A stretch of 64,000 bases of DNA, from contig NC_013523.1 in NCBI RefSeq assembly GCF_000024985.1, positions 434,001-498,000 of the forward strand, in the 5' to 3' direction. The position numbers and the translations under genes were made by a program. Shown here in pieces: positions 1 to 8,236 of the stretch; positions within the stretch are counted from its first letter, which is position 1, and each line of letters opens with the position of its first letter. The stretch comes from Sphaerobacter thermophilus DSM 20745. Lineage in GTDB: Bacteria; Chloroflexota; Chloroflexia; Thermomicrobiales; Thermomicrobiaceae. The notes under the pieces were generated by a model. It had not been told where the DNA came from and ran no database searches. It was given only the letters and a program-made list of their open reading frames with translations.

Positions 1-2
1 GG

Positions 3-350
3 CTGGATGGCCTCCCCGTGACCGAGCACCTGGCACCGGTGCCGCTGCCGTCGCTGCTCCGCGCGCTGCGCCGTTGCTTCGGACGCGTCCGCCCGGCACC
101 GCGCCCGTACCGCCCTACGCCGATCATCACGCTGGCGCAGATGACGAGCCGCCTGCTGTCGCGCCTCCGCGACCGAAGCCGGTTCAGCGCGCTGCTCGGC
201 GACTCGCCGAGCCGGGGGGAGTACCTCGTGGGCTTCATCGCGCTGCTCTCGCTGCTGCGCCAGCGGGTCGTCGACGCGACCCAGTCCACGCTCTTCGGCG
301 AGATCGAGGTCTGGCGGCTCGACAGTGCGGCGGAGGCGGCCGATGACTGA
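3..350 (+). CDS. scpA: Segregation and condensation protein A, C-terminal part
   Basis: The reading frame is open from the first bases of the window, so the N-terminus lies upstream. What remains is about 115 residues ending in a winged-helix-like stretch rich in Leu/Phe (FIALLSLLRQRVV, then TLFGEIEVW), the usual C-terminal signature of ScpA, the kleisin subunit that bridges SMC heads during chromosome condensation. The stop codon overlaps the start of scpB in an ATGACTGA arrangement, the classical scpA-scpB operon order, which supports the call on this fragment. Only the SMC-binding C-terminal domain can be judged. Confidence 0.85.
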   Translation: MDGLPVTEHLAPVPLPSLLRALRRCFGRVRPAPRPYRPTPIITLAQMTSRLLSRLRDRSRFSALLGDSPSRGEYLVGFIALLSLLRQRVVDATQSTLFGEIEVWRLDSAAEAADD

Positions 351-921
351 ACCCTCGGTTCAGCCCTTCCAGTTGCCGCTCGAACAGGTGGCGGAAGAGG
401 AGCGGGCCGCCGCGCTTGGCGCGTTGCTCTTCGTAGCGAGCGACCCGGTGCCGGTGGCGGTGCTGGCCCAGCACGTGGGATGTACCCTGGCCGAGGCGCG
501 GGCTGCACTCGAGGAGCTGGCCGCGCGCCTGGACGCCGTCGGGCTGATGGTGCAGTGGTGCGGCGAGGATCAAGTGCAGGTCGTGTCGTCGCCGCGCTAT
601 GCGCGGCAGGTGCAGCGCTTCCTCGGCCTGGAGCGGACGGTGCGCCTGTCGCAGGCGGCGCTGGAGACGCTGGCGCTCGTGGCCTATCGTCAGCCTATCA
701 CGCGCGGCGAGATTGATACCATCCGCGGCGTCGATTCCAGCGGCGTGCTTCAGACCCTGCTCGCGCGCGGCCTGATCGAGCCGGTCGGCCGGCTCCAGGC
801 GCCGGGCAACCCGATCCAGTACGGCACCACCACCGAGTTCCTGCGCTTCTTCGGCCTCGGCAGCCTCGCCGAACTACCACCTCCCCCCGACGACCTGCCA
901 GGGCCCGAGGACGAGGGATGA
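343..921 (+). CDS. scpB: Segregation and condensation protein B
   Basis: ScpB is the winged-helix partner that dimerises and binds ScpA in the SMC-ScpAB condensin complex. The protein of about 192 residues has an N-terminal acidic segment and two winged-helix regions; the stretch ALETLALVAYRQPITRGEID and the following IRGVDSSGVLQTLL match the conserved family core. I chose the ATG at 343, which overlaps the scpA stop, over an in-frame GTG at 325 that would add an Arg-rich leader. The C-terminus is Pro/Asp-rich and probably disordered. It is translationally coupled to scpA. Confidence 0.93.
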   Translation: MTEPSVQPFQLPLEQVAEEERAAALGALLFVASDPVPVAVLAQHVGCTLAEARAALEELAARLDAVGLMVQWCGEDQVQVVSSPRYARQVQRFLGLERTVRLSQAALETLALVAYRQPITRGEIDTIRGVDSSGVLQTLLARGLIEPVGRLQAPGNPIQYGTTTEFLRFFGLGSLAELPPPPDDLPGPEDEG

Positions 922-967
922 GCTCCCCAACGCGCCCGGGCCAAGCACCGTGCGATGCCCGCGCCCC

Positions 968-1744
968 TCAGGAGAGGGCCATCGGTGACTCCGGCAGGAT
1001 CTGGCCGCCGTCCACGACGATGGCATGGCCGGTGATGTAGTTCGACTCGTCGCTGGCCAGGAAGAGCACGGCGTAGGCGACATCCTCCGGGGTGCCCAGC
1101 CGCCCCATCGGGATGACGGCCTCGGCCTGGCGGATGTATTCCTCCCCGACATCCTCCATGCCCTCGGTGCGGATGTTGCCGGGCTGCACGGCGTTGACCG
1201 TGATGTTGTCGCGCGCGACCTCGATGGCCAGCGTCCGAATGAACCCCATCTGGCCCGCCTTGCTGGCCCCGTAGTGAGCCCAGCCAGGGAATCCGGTGAC
1301 CGGCCCGGTGATCGAAGAGGTGACGACGATCTTCCCGTAGCGCTGCTGCCGCATGTGGGGCAGGCAAGCCTGGACGGTGAAGAAGGTGCCCTTGAGGTTG
1401 ATGTTGTGCACCAGGTCCCAGTCGGCCTCGGTCATGTCTTCGATCCGAGCCGACGGGAAGATCCCGGCGTTGGCGCAGAGGATGTGGAGCCCGCCGAAAC
1501 GGCTCACCGCGAAGCTCGCCATCGCCTCGGCGTCCGACCGCTTCGTGACGTCGGTGCGGATGAAGTCAACCTCCTGCCCGGCCTGCCGGAGTTCCTCCGC
1601 CGTCGCCATCCCTCGGGCCTCATCGACATCCGCGATAACGACCTTGGCGCCCTCCGCCGCCAGCACGCGCGCGATCCCCTTGCCGATGCCCTTCGCGGCA
1701 CCGGTCACGATCGCGACCTTCCCCTCCAGCCGGTTTGGGCTCAT
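968..1744 (-). CDS. Short-chain dehydrogenase/reductase (SDR family)
   Basis: This is a classical NAD(P)-dependent SDR of 258 residues. It has the Rossmann glycine motif TGAAKGIGKG near the N-terminus, NAG in the middle, the catalytic Ser (TSSITG) and YxxxK (YGASK), and a C-terminal family segment (ITGHAIVVDGG). Asp after the second beta strand (VIADVDE) suggests NAD(H) preference. The substrate cannot be told from sequence; related enzymes reduce 3-oxoacyl groups or oxidise sugars and alcohols. Its ATG overlaps the stop of the upstream gene in an ATGA, so the two are co-translated. It converges on scpB. Confidence 0.9.
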   Translation of the reverse strand: MSPNRLEGKVAIVTGAAKGIGKGIARVLAAEGAKVVIADVDEARGMATAEELRQAGQEVDFIRTDVTKRSDAEAMASFAVSRFGGLHILCANAGIFPSARIEDMTEADWDLVHNINLKGTFFTVQACLPHMRQQRYGKIVVTSSITGPVTGFPGWAHYGASKAGQMGFIRTLAIEVARDNITVNAVQPGNIRTEGMEDVGEEYIRQAEAVIPMGRLGTPEDVAYAVLFLASDESNYITGHAIVVDGGQILPESPMALS

Positions 1745-2457
1745 GCGTCACCTCCTTCTGCCTCGCCCTTGCCGGGCATGGCCCGAGCCGCGATGGCTCG
1801 CAGCTCGGCCAGGCCGGTGTCAACCTCGTCCCGGGGGAGATTCCCGGCCTCCAGGTCTGCGTCACTTAGCTCACATAGTCGCATATAGAAGACCATCCCG
1901 CGTTCGAGGATGTCATCCGGCGCCTCCGGGTCGTCGACCAGCGTGAACAACCAGTCCTCCGCCCGGGCGTACTGCCCGCGCCGCGCGAAGTGCTGCCACA
2001 GCTCGTCGCGCACCCTTCCCGGCAACTCGTAGCCGTCCAGCGCACGGAGCACGGTGTCGACCCCTTCGATCGCCTGGGCCGAGTCCGGCTCCTCATCGTG
2101 GAGCACGATCAGGTACAGCATGAGCGCCTTGACGCGGCGGGCGTACTCCCGCTCGAAGGCCCAGTCGGTCGTCCGCAGGTCCGCAGACTCATGCAGGAGG
2201 GTCGCGATCACGGTCAGTTGCTCGGCGACCGTTGGCGGGCCGGGGTGATCGGCCTTGACGACGCGGAGGAGGCTGGCGATCTGCTCGGCGTCGAGGCTAT
2301 CGGCGTCGGCGAGATGGAGTCCGACGAGGCGCCCCATGGTCTGATCGATCAGTGCCTGCGCCTGCTCCGGTTCCCCGCGCCGCCTCAGCCGCAGCACGAC
2401 GGCGAGGACCTCCGTCATCTGGGCGATCAGGCGGAGCAGGTAGTCTCGCTGGTACAT
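1741..2457 (-). CDS. Conserved hypothetical protein, possibly DUF6483 family
   Basis: A soluble, mostly helical protein of 238 residues starting MYQRDYLLRLIAQMTEV, with many Leu, Ala and acidic residues and no membrane segment. The N-terminal pattern (Tyr-x-x-Asp-aromatic, then an amphipathic helix) resembles proteins annotated DUF6483, but this is from memory and not verified. The repeated helical pairs after residue 60 look TPR-like. It is the first gene of a two-gene unit with the SDR through a 4-bp overlap. No function is assigned. Confidence 0.6.
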   Translation of the reverse strand: MYQRDYLLRLIAQMTEVLAVVLRLRRRGEPEQAQALIDQTMGRLVGLHLADADSLDAEQIASLLRVVKADHPGPPTVAEQLTVIATLLHESADLRTTDWAFEREYARRVKALMLYLIVLHDEEPDSAQAIEGVDTVLRALDGYELPGRVRDELWQHFARRGQYARAEDWLFTLVDDPEAPDDILERGMVFYMRLCELSDADLEAGNLPRDEVDTGLAELRAIAARAMPGKGEAEGGDA

Positions 2458-2480
2458 GTGTGTCCAATCGTGTGGGTACT

Positions 2481-2542
2481 AAAACGCCCGCATCGTGTCG
2501 GCTCCGGTCATGTCCCAAACGTGAGCCGGCACGGTGCGGGCG
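2481..2542 (-). terminator. Rho-independent terminator of the rrf2-iscS operon
   Basis: Arms at 2485-2504 and 2523-2542 form a 20-bp stem (18 of 20 positions pair) with an 18-nt loop. Read on the minus strand, the stem is followed at once by TTTTAG. It lies just after the stop codon of the cysteine desulfurase and before the start of the next minus-strand gene's upstream region, the right place for an intrinsic terminator. Confidence 0.8.
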
Positions 2543-2563
2543 CTCCTGCGAGCCGCTGGCGGC

Positions 2564-3742
2564 TCAGTCGGCCGAAACGACGGCCATCTTGCGCAGGCGG
2601 GCGACCGTGTCGGCCAGCACCTCGACGGCGCGGTCGATCTCCTCGGCGGTGTTGTCCTTGCCGAGGGTGAGCCGGATGCTGCTGGTGGCGAGCGCCGGGG
2701 GCAGTCCGATCGCCGTGAGCACGTGGCTCGGCTCGGTCGAGCCGGTGGTGCAGGCCGAACCGCTGGAGGCGGCGATGCCGTGCATGTCGAGGTTGAGGAG
2801 CACGGTCTCCCCTTCGACGCCCTCGAACGAGACGTTGACGTTGTTGGGCAGGCGCAACTCCCGGTCTCCGTTGAGCCGGGTGCCGGGGATGCGGGTGAGC
2901 AGCGCGTCGATCAGCCGGTCCCGCAGTGCCTGGACATGGGCCGTGCGCGCCTCTTGCTCCTGCACGGCGCGCTGGAGGGCGACCGCCATGCCGTAAATCC
3001 CTGCCACGTTCTCGGTCCCGGCGCGATGGTTGTTCTCCTGGGCGCCGCCGCTCTGCTGCCAGAGAATCGGGGTCTGGCGGCGGACGTAGAGGAGGCCGAC
3101 ACCCTTCGGCCCGTAGAACTTGTGGGCCGACAGCGACATGAGATCCACGTTGAGCGCCTGGACGTCGAGCGGGAGCCAGCCGGCTGCCTGCACCGCGTCG
3201 GTGTGGAACGGGATGCCGCGCTCGCGGGCCAGCTTCCCGATCTCCGAGATCGGCTGAATGGTCCCGATCTCGTTGTTGGCGTACATGACCGAGATCAGGA
3301 TAGTGTCGTCGCGGATGGCCTCGGCGATGTCTTCGACCCGGACGATGCCGTCGGGCCCGGGCCGGACGTATGTCGCCTCGAACCCGAACTTCTCCAGGTA
3401 CTCGACGCTGTGGAGCACGGCGTGGTGCTCAAACGCGGTGGTGACGATGTGGCCGGGGCGGTCGGGGTGCTGGAGCCGGTGCTTCCAGGCGACACCCTTG
3501 ACGGCAAGGTTGTCCGCCTCGGTTGCGCCGCTGGTGAAGACGATCTCACGCGCCTGGCAGTTGAGGATCTTGGCGATGCTGGCCCGAGCCCAGTCGAGCC
3601 CGGCGCGGGCGTCCCGGCCAGCGGCGTAGATGCTGGAGGGGTTGCCGAACCGCGTGGTGAGATACGGCATCATGGCCTCCAGGACCGCAGGGTCCAGCGG
3701 CGTGGTTGCAGCGTGATCGAGATAGATGTCCGTCTGGTTCAC
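2564..3742 (-). CDS. iscS: Cysteine desulfurase (NifS/IscS family)
   Basis: A PLP enzyme that removes sulfur from L-cysteine and delivers it to Fe-S cluster assembly and tRNA thiolation. Visible features are the N-terminal YLDHAATTPLDP, the PLP-binding lysine in SLSAHKFYGPKG, the GTENVAGI motif, and the active-site cysteine in SSGSACTTG at about residue 331. That loop is short, as in group I IscS/NifS enzymes. I chose a GTG start at 3742 because GGAGGGG lies 5 bases upstream; the frame stays open further upstream but that part is not protein-like. It follows an Rrf2 regulator on the same strand and ends in a strong terminator. Confidence 0.93.
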   Translation of the reverse strand: MNQTDIYLDHAATTPLDPAVLEAMMPYLTTRFGNPSSIYAAGRDARAGLDWARASIAKILNCQAREIVFTSGATEADNLAVKGVAWKHRLQHPDRPGHIVTTAFEHHAVLHSVEYLEKFGFEATYVRPGPDGIVRVEDIAEAIRDDTILISVMYANNEIGTIQPISEIGKLARERGIPFHTDAVQAAGWLPLDVQALNVDLMSLSAHKFYGPKGVGLLYVRRQTPILWQQSGGAQENNHRAGTENVAGIYGMAVALQRAVQEQEARTAHVQALRDRLIDALLTRIPGTRLNGDRELRLPNNVNVSFEGVEGETVLLNLDMHGIAASSGSACTTGSTEPSHVLTAIGLPPALATSSIRLTLGKDNTAEEIDRAVEVLADTVARLRKMAVVSAD

Positions 3743-3827
3743 GGACCCCTCCTCTAAGTGATGTGTTGCGAGCATGCAGGGAGTTGAGTGGGTGTAGGCG
3801 CCATCGACAGCCCGCCGGTCATGGGCG

Positions 3828-4259
3828 TCAGCGTGCCGCCGCGGCGTGCTGATCCAGCAGGTCGGCCAGGGTCGTCGAGTCGAGCGCGGCGGCGATGCTG
3901 TCGCGGACCTTGATCCAAACTGCGCGGGTGGCGCAGCCGTCGATGATGGGGCAGAGGTCCTCGTCGCCACTGTCTTCGCTGACACAAGCCATGGGGGCGA
4001 TGGGACCTTCCATGACCCGGTAGACCTCGCCGACGCGAACTTCGGCGGGTGGACGCGCCAGTTCGTAGCCGCCATGTGCACCGCGCGTGCTCGTCACCAG
4101 GCCCGCCCGGCGAAGCGGCCCCATCAACTGTTCGAGATATGCTGCCGGCACGGCGGAATCGGATGCGATGGCGGCCAGCGGCACCGGCCCCTGGCCGTAC
4201 ATTCGGGCTAGCGACACCATCGCCCGCATTCCGTATTCGCCACGCGTCGATACTTTCAT
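3828..4259 (-). CDS. Rrf2 family transcriptional regulator (IscR-like)
   Basis: A winged-helix regulator of 143 residues, the usual Rrf2 size, beginning MKVSTRGEYGMRAM with the family pattern GGYELARPP in the wing. Three cysteines at about residues 92, 103 and 109 lie in the cluster-binding region. IscR has the same three but with a shorter first gap, so an Fe-S sensor is likely but the spacing is a variant. It is directly upstream of and co-oriented with iscS, as in isc operons, and it has a strong promoter overlapped by an inverted repeat. Control of iscS by Fe-S status is inferred from context. Confidence 0.9.
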   Translation of the reverse strand: MKVSTRGEYGMRAMVSLARMYGQGPVPLAAIASDSAVPAAYLEQLMGPLRRAGLVTSTRGAHGGYELARPPAEVRVGEVYRVMEGPIAPMACVSEDSGDEDLCPIIDGCATRAVWIKVRDSIAAALDSTTLADLLDQHAAAAR

Positions 4260-4306
4260 GATGGCCTGTGCCTCTCGGAACCGGCGGGGCGCCCGTAATC
4301 ATCAGT

Positions 4307-4335
4307 ATCCTACACCGGACGCCGTAAGGTGTCAA
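4307..4335 (-). promoter_or_regulatory. Promoter and candidate operator of rrf2-iscS
   Basis: On the minus strand TTGACA (4335-4330) and TAGGAT (4312-4307) are separated by exactly 17 bp. The inverted repeat ACACC at 4312-4316 and GGTGT at 4328-4332 lies in and beside the spacer, a suitable place for autorepression by the Rrf2 protein. The operator role is inferred. Confidence 0.65.
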
Positions 4336-4521
4336 GTAAAGAGACGCTGCGGCTCTCCGCTGAAGCCCTATACGTACGCCCCTTCCGGCACGTGGCGCTG
4401 CGTGGCGGGCTGTGGACACTCAGCGGTGCGCAGTGGACAATGCCAGGGTGTCCCGCGTCCCGGTGCGGTCATGTCGGGCGAGGGTTGGTGAGGCGGGGGA
4501 TGACATGAGTATGGTCGCCAC

Positions 4522-5283
4522 ATGGTGACGCTGGGGGAGGCGGCGTTGCTCGGCAGCGCCGGCTTCATCGGCGGTGGGATCAACGCCGTCGCCGGTGGCG
4601 GATCACTGATCTCCTTCCCGGCGCTGCTGGCGGTGGGCTACCCGAGCATCACCGCGAACGTGACCAACACCGTCGCGGTCTGGCCCGGCACCATCGGCGG
4701 GTCGCTGGCCTACCGCCGCGAGCTGGAGGGCCAGCGGGACCGCATCGTCCTGCTCGGAATCACCTCGGTTGTCGGGTCGTTGATCGGGTCGGTGCTCCTC
4801 CTGGCCAGCCCGGCCCGGCTCTTCGACCAGATCGTGCCGTTCCTGATCCTGTTCGCTTGCGCGCTCCTGGCGGTGCAGGAGCGGCTGGCGCTCTGGGTGC
4901 TACGCCGCCAGGGGGACGACGCCAGCGGCGAGCGCTCCGCGGGTGTGATCGGCGCGCAGTTGCTGGCGTCCATCTATGGAGCCTATTTCACTGCCGGGCT
5001 CGGGATCCTCATCCTTGCCTTCCTCGGGATTTTCCTACGGGACAACATGCAGCGGCTGAACGCGCTGAAGGGCCTGCTCAGCGTGGTCATCAATGGAGTG
5101 TCCGCTCTGTACTTTGCCCTGTTCGGGCCCGTCGTCTGGCCGGTGGCGGCGCTGATGGCCGTGGCCAGTTGGACCGGAGGCTATCTCGGCGTGCGCGTTG
5201 CCCGGCGGCTGAGCCCGAGTCGCCTGCGGGCGGTGGTGCTGATCTACGGCGTTGGTGTCGCCCTCTGGCTGCTGGTAACCTGA
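4522..5283 (+). CDS. TSUP family membrane exporter (TauE/SafE type)
   Basis: A membrane protein of 253 residues with about seven to eight hydrophobic segments. The N-terminal GGGINAVAGGGSLISFPALL and the following NVTNTVAVWPG are the hallmark of the TauE/SafE (TSUP) family. Members export sulfite, sulfoacetate or other organosulfur anions, but individual substrates are rarely known. There is no good ribosome binding site close to the ATG, so the start is provisional. It stands alone between the rrf2 promoter region and the SoxR-type promoter; proximity to iscS hints at sulfur handling but proves nothing. Confidence 0.88.
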   Translation: MVTLGEAALLGSAGFIGGGINAVAGGGSLISFPALLAVGYPSITANVTNTVAVWPGTIGGSLAYRRELEGQRDRIVLLGITSVVGSLIGSVLLLASPARLFDQIVPFLILFACALLAVQERLALWVLRRQGDDASGERSAGVIGAQLLASIYGAYFTAGLGILILAFLGIFLRDNMQRLNALKGLLSVVINGVSALYFALFGPVVWPVAALMAVASWTGGYLGVRVARRLSPSRLRAVVLIYGVGVALWLLVT

Positions 5284-5319
5284 ACGGGCTTTCCGAACCT
5301 TCCTCGAATCCGGAATGCC

Positions 5320-5350
5320 TTGACCTCAACCAATGTTGAGGTTGTAAGGT
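5320..5350 (+). promoter_or_regulatory. SoxR-type promoter (soxbox) of the ABC exporter
   Basis: The perfect palindrome CCTCAACCAATGTTGAGG (5324-5341) has 7-bp arms and a 4-bp centre, the length and style of a SoxR box. It sits between TTGACC (5320-5325) and TAAGGT (5345-5350), whose 19-bp spacing is the over-long spacing typical of MerR-family activated promoters. The gene for a SoxR protein lies at the other end of the exporter gene. Confidence 0.85.
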
Positions 5351-5495
5351 GTGCGTGTCGTCGCCGGTGTGGCGGCGACCTCCATGCACGAGCCGTACGC
5401 TGTCCTCTCAAGTGGGGGCACGGCTGGTGCCATTCGGAGCGCGGGTCGCCGGAGCCCGATCCGCCGTCGCCCACGACTCACGAGGAGCCACAGAC

Positions 5496-7370
5496 ATGGA
5501 AGCCGTCGCCTGGGATTCACTGTTCAAGGTGCTGCGAGCGGAGCAGGACCGGCGTCCGTTCTCTCGAGCCACGCTGCGGCGGATCGCCGCGTTCGCCCGG
5601 CCTCACCGGAGACAGCTTGTGCTGTTCCTGGCCCTCAGCGTGGTCCTGGCGATCCTTGCGGTCGCCACCCCGATCCTCGCCGGGCGCGTGGTGGACGCCA
5701 TCATCGCGGGAGCATCAGCACGCCGGGTCGTGCTGCTGGCGAGCCTCATCGCTGCCATCGCGGTCGCGGAAGCCGGGATAGGGATCCTGAATCGCTGGCT
5801 ATCGGCGCGGATCGGCGAGGGGCTGATCCTCGATCTCCGCACTGCGGTGTTCGACCATGTGCAGCGCATGCCGATCGCGTTCTTCACCCGTACCCGCACC
5901 GGCGCGCTGGTAAGCCGCCTGAACAACGACGTGATCGGCGCCCAGCGTGCGTTCAGCGACACGCTCTCCGGCGTGGTCAGCAACCTGGTAATGCTGGCGC
6001 TCACGCTCGCGGTGATGGTTGAGATCTCCTGGCAGATCACCCTACTGGCCTTATTGCTGCTCCCGCTGTTCGTCCTCCCGGCGCGGCGCATGGGCACGCG
6101 GTTGGCGCAGCTCCGGCGTGAGGCGGCCAACCACAACGCGGCGATGCTCGAGCAGATGACGGAGCGCTTCTCCGCGCCTGGCGCCACGCTGGTGAAGCTG
6201 TACGGCCGGCCGGAGGAGGAGTCGCGGGAGTTCGCAGCCCGTGCCCGGCGGGTGCGCGACATCGGTGTCCGGTCTGCGATGCTGCAGTGGGTCTTCATCA
6301 CGGCGCTGACGCTGGTCTCGGCGCTGGCACTGGCTCTCGTGTACGGGCTCGGCGGCTTCTATGCGCTCCGGGGGCAGTTGGACGCGGGCGCGGTCGTGGC
6401 GCTGGCCCTGCTGCTGACCCGGCTCTACGCGCCGCTTACTGCCCTGGCCGGGGCGCGGGTGGAGGTCATGGGCGCACTCGTGAGCTTCGAGCGTGTTTTC
6501 GAGGTGCTGGACCTGGAACCGCTCATCAAGGAGAAGCCGGATGCCCGCCGGGTGCCCGACGGCCCCGTCTCCGTCGAGTTCGACGACGTGCACTTCAGCT
6601 ACCCCTCGGCAGACAAGGTATCGCTCGCGTCGCTGGAAGACGTCGCTGAACTCGACACGCGCGGTGGGGTCGAGGTGCTCCACGGCGTGTCGTTCCGCGC
6701 CGAGCCAGGGCAGATGGTCGCCCTGGTCGGGTCATCCGGCGCCGGGAAGTCGACCATCGCGCAGCTCATTCCTCGGCTCTACGATGTCGACAGCGGTGCG
6801 GTGCGGTTGTCCGGGATCGACGTGCGCGACCTGTCGGCGGCGTCGATCCGCGAGACGGTGGGAATGGTGACCCAGGACGGGCACCTGTTCCACGACACGG
6901 TTCGGGCGAACCTGCGCCTGGCTCGCCCCGAGGCCACGGACGAGGAACTGTGGGACGCGCTGCGGCGGGCGCGGCTCGCGGACGTCGTCGCGACGCTCCC
7001 GGACGGGCTGGACACCGTCGTCGGCGAGCGGGGCTACCGGCTGTCGGGCGGCGAACGCCAGCGGTTGACGATCGCGCGGCTGCTGCTCGCCGACCCGCGG
7101 GTGGTGATCCTCGACGAGGCGACCGCACACCTGGACTCCACATCCGAGGCGGCCGTCTCCGAGGCGCTGACCGACGCGCTAGCCGGCCGCACGGTGGTGG
7201 TGATCGCCCACCGGCTGTCGACCGTCCGCGCCGCCGACCTGATCCTCGTCGTGGAAGGCGGCCGGATCGTGGAGCGTGGCCGTCACGACGACCTGCTGGC
7301 GGCCCGTGGCCGCTACGCGGAGCTGTACCGCACGCAACTCGCCCCGCCGCGCGCGGAGGCAGCGGCGTAG
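5496..7370 (+). CDS. ABC exporter, fused transmembrane and ATPase domains
   Basis: A half-transporter of the MsbA/LmrA/MDR exporter type, about 624 residues. An N-terminal six-helix domain (roughly residues 35-330) precedes an ATPase domain with Walker A GSSGAGKST near residue 412, signature LSGGERQR, Walker B VVILDEATAHLDS and the H-loop in VIAHRLSTV. It should act as a homodimer in the membrane. The ATG at 5496 has a GAGGAG-type site and lies 3' of the predicted promoter; an in-frame GTG at 5349 lies inside the -10 element and cannot be the start. The SoxR-type promoter suggests export of redox-cycling compounds. It converges on soxR. Confidence 0.92.
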   Translation: MEAVAWDSLFKVLRAEQDRRPFSRATLRRIAAFARPHRRQLVLFLALSVVLAILAVATPILAGRVVDAIIAGASARRVVLLASLIAAIAVAEAGIGILNRWLSARIGEGLILDLRTAVFDHVQRMPIAFFTRTRTGALVSRLNNDVIGAQRAFSDTLSGVVSNLVMLALTLAVMVEISWQITLLALLLLPLFVLPARRMGTRLAQLRREAANHNAAMLEQMTERFSAPGATLVKLYGRPEEESREFAARARRVRDIGVRSAMLQWVFITALTLVSALALALVYGLGGFYALRGQLDAGAVVALALLLTRLYAPLTALAGARVEVMGALVSFERVFEVLDLEPLIKEKPDARRVPDGPVSVEFDDVHFSYPSADKVSLASLEDVAELDTRGGVEVLHGVSFRAEPGQMVALVGSSGAGKSTIAQLIPRLYDVDSGAVRLSGIDVRDLSAASIRETVGMVTQDGHLFHDTVRANLRLARPEATDEELWDALRRARLADVVATLPDGLDTVVGERGYRLSGGERQRLTIARLLLADPRVVILDEATAHLDSTSEAAVSEALTDALAGRTVVVIAHRLSTVRAADLILVVEGGRIVERGRHDDLLAARGRYAELYRTQLAPPRAEAAA

Positions 7371-7403
7371 GCGGCGATCCCGGACGCGGCATCGGCCGAC
7401 GAA

Positions 7404-7865
7404 TCAGTCGCCCTCAACCGCGAGGAGGCGCGGGCCGGGGCCCTCGTCGCCGAGGCGGTCGCGCGGGTTGGCGAGCGCGCAGCGATCGAGCGAGAGACAG
7501 CCGCAGCCGATGCAATTCGTCAGGTCGTCGCGCAGGCGGATGAGCTGCTCGATCCGCCGATCCAGATCACGGCGCCAGCGCTCCGAGAGTCTCTCCCAAT
7601 CCTCGCGGCTGGGCGTGCGGCCCTCCGGCAGCGTGTCCAGAGCAGCCCGGATCTCAGCCAGTGGGATGCCGACCCGCTGCGATACCCGGATGAACGCGAC
7701 GCGACGCAGCGTCTCCCGGGGATAGCGGCGCTGGTTCCCCGGCGTGCGCCGGCTGTGGATGAGGCCCTTGCGCTCGTAGAAATGGAGCGCGGAGATCGAG
7801 ACGCCGCTGCGCGCCGACAGCTCTCCCGGTGTCAACTCGGCGCTGGTCCACTTCGGCTTCGCCAC
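7404..7865 (-). CDS. soxR: Redox-sensitive transcriptional activator SoxR
   Basis: A MerR-family regulator of 153 residues with an N-terminal helix-turn-helix ([19 protein letters not shown]) and the diagnostic cluster ligands C-x2-C-x-C-x5-C at residues 118, 121, 123 and 129 ([12 protein letters not shown]). The [2Fe-2S] cluster senses redox-cycling drugs or oxidants and switches the protein to an activator. The GTG start at 7865 follows GGGAGGG. A perfect soxbox lies ahead of the neighbouring ABC exporter and a degenerate one ahead of soxR itself. This resembles SoxR circuits outside enteric bacteria, where transporters and oxidoreductases are controlled rather than soxS. Confidence 0.95.
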   Translation of the reverse strand: MAKPKWTSAELTPGELSARSGVSISALHFYERKGLIHSRRTPGNQRRYPRETLRRVAFIRVSQRVGIPLAEIRAALDTLPEGRTPSREDWERLSERWRRDLDRRIEQLIRLRDDLTNCIGCGCLSLDRCALANPRDRLGDEGPGPRLLAVEGD

Positions 7866-7884
7866 CGGTCCCTCCCGCCTCGAA

Positions 7885-7919
7885 CCTCAACTCATGTCGG
7901 GGTTTGTGAGGCGATTGTA
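7885..7919 (-). promoter_or_regulatory. soxR upstream region with imperfect soxbox
   Basis: The 18-bp site at 7885-7902 has one perfect half CCTCAAC and a second half GTCGGGG that differs at two positions from the exporter site. On the minus strand a TACAAT -10 element lies at 7919-7914, so the box would fall just downstream of the start of transcription, a position that fits weak autorepression. No convincing -35 is visible. Confidence 0.5.
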
Positions 7920-7983
7920 GCGCAACGTGGCGCGCGGGCGTCCCTGCCGGGCTCAATCCGCCGAGAATGGCCCTCATCCCCGA

Positions 7984-8065
7984 CCCCTCTCCCAACCTTG
8001 GGAGAGGGGAGCGACCCGTCCTGGCCTCCCGCGCTTGATGCCGGTGGCTTCAGCCCCGGGCACAT
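7984..8065. repeat. Palindromic intergenic repeats (CCCTCTCCC family and part of a CCCGGGGCT family)
   Basis: The perfect palindrome at 7984-8009 has 12-bp arms (CCCCTCTCCCAA) around a 2-nt centre and is preceded by a CCCTCATCCCC tract. About 30 bases later, GGCTTCAGCCCCGGGCAC is a single arm of a second repeat family found at 44.7 and 53.1 kb. These lie in the 371-bp gap between soxR and the next gene; the rest shows only a possible TACAAT -10 at 8160-8165. Confidence 0.8.
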
Positions 8066-8236
8066 GCCGACCGCCTGCACAATTGCATAGGGCCTCGCAC
8101 TCCACCCATTGGTACCACGTAAGGGGACAGCCTGGCACGGCGGGGTCGGGTATCACGGGTACAATGTCGGCACACTGGCGATAGACGGTGACGATAGGAC
8201 CATCCTCCGGGAACCGGAGCGGGAAGGTGGGCGTCG

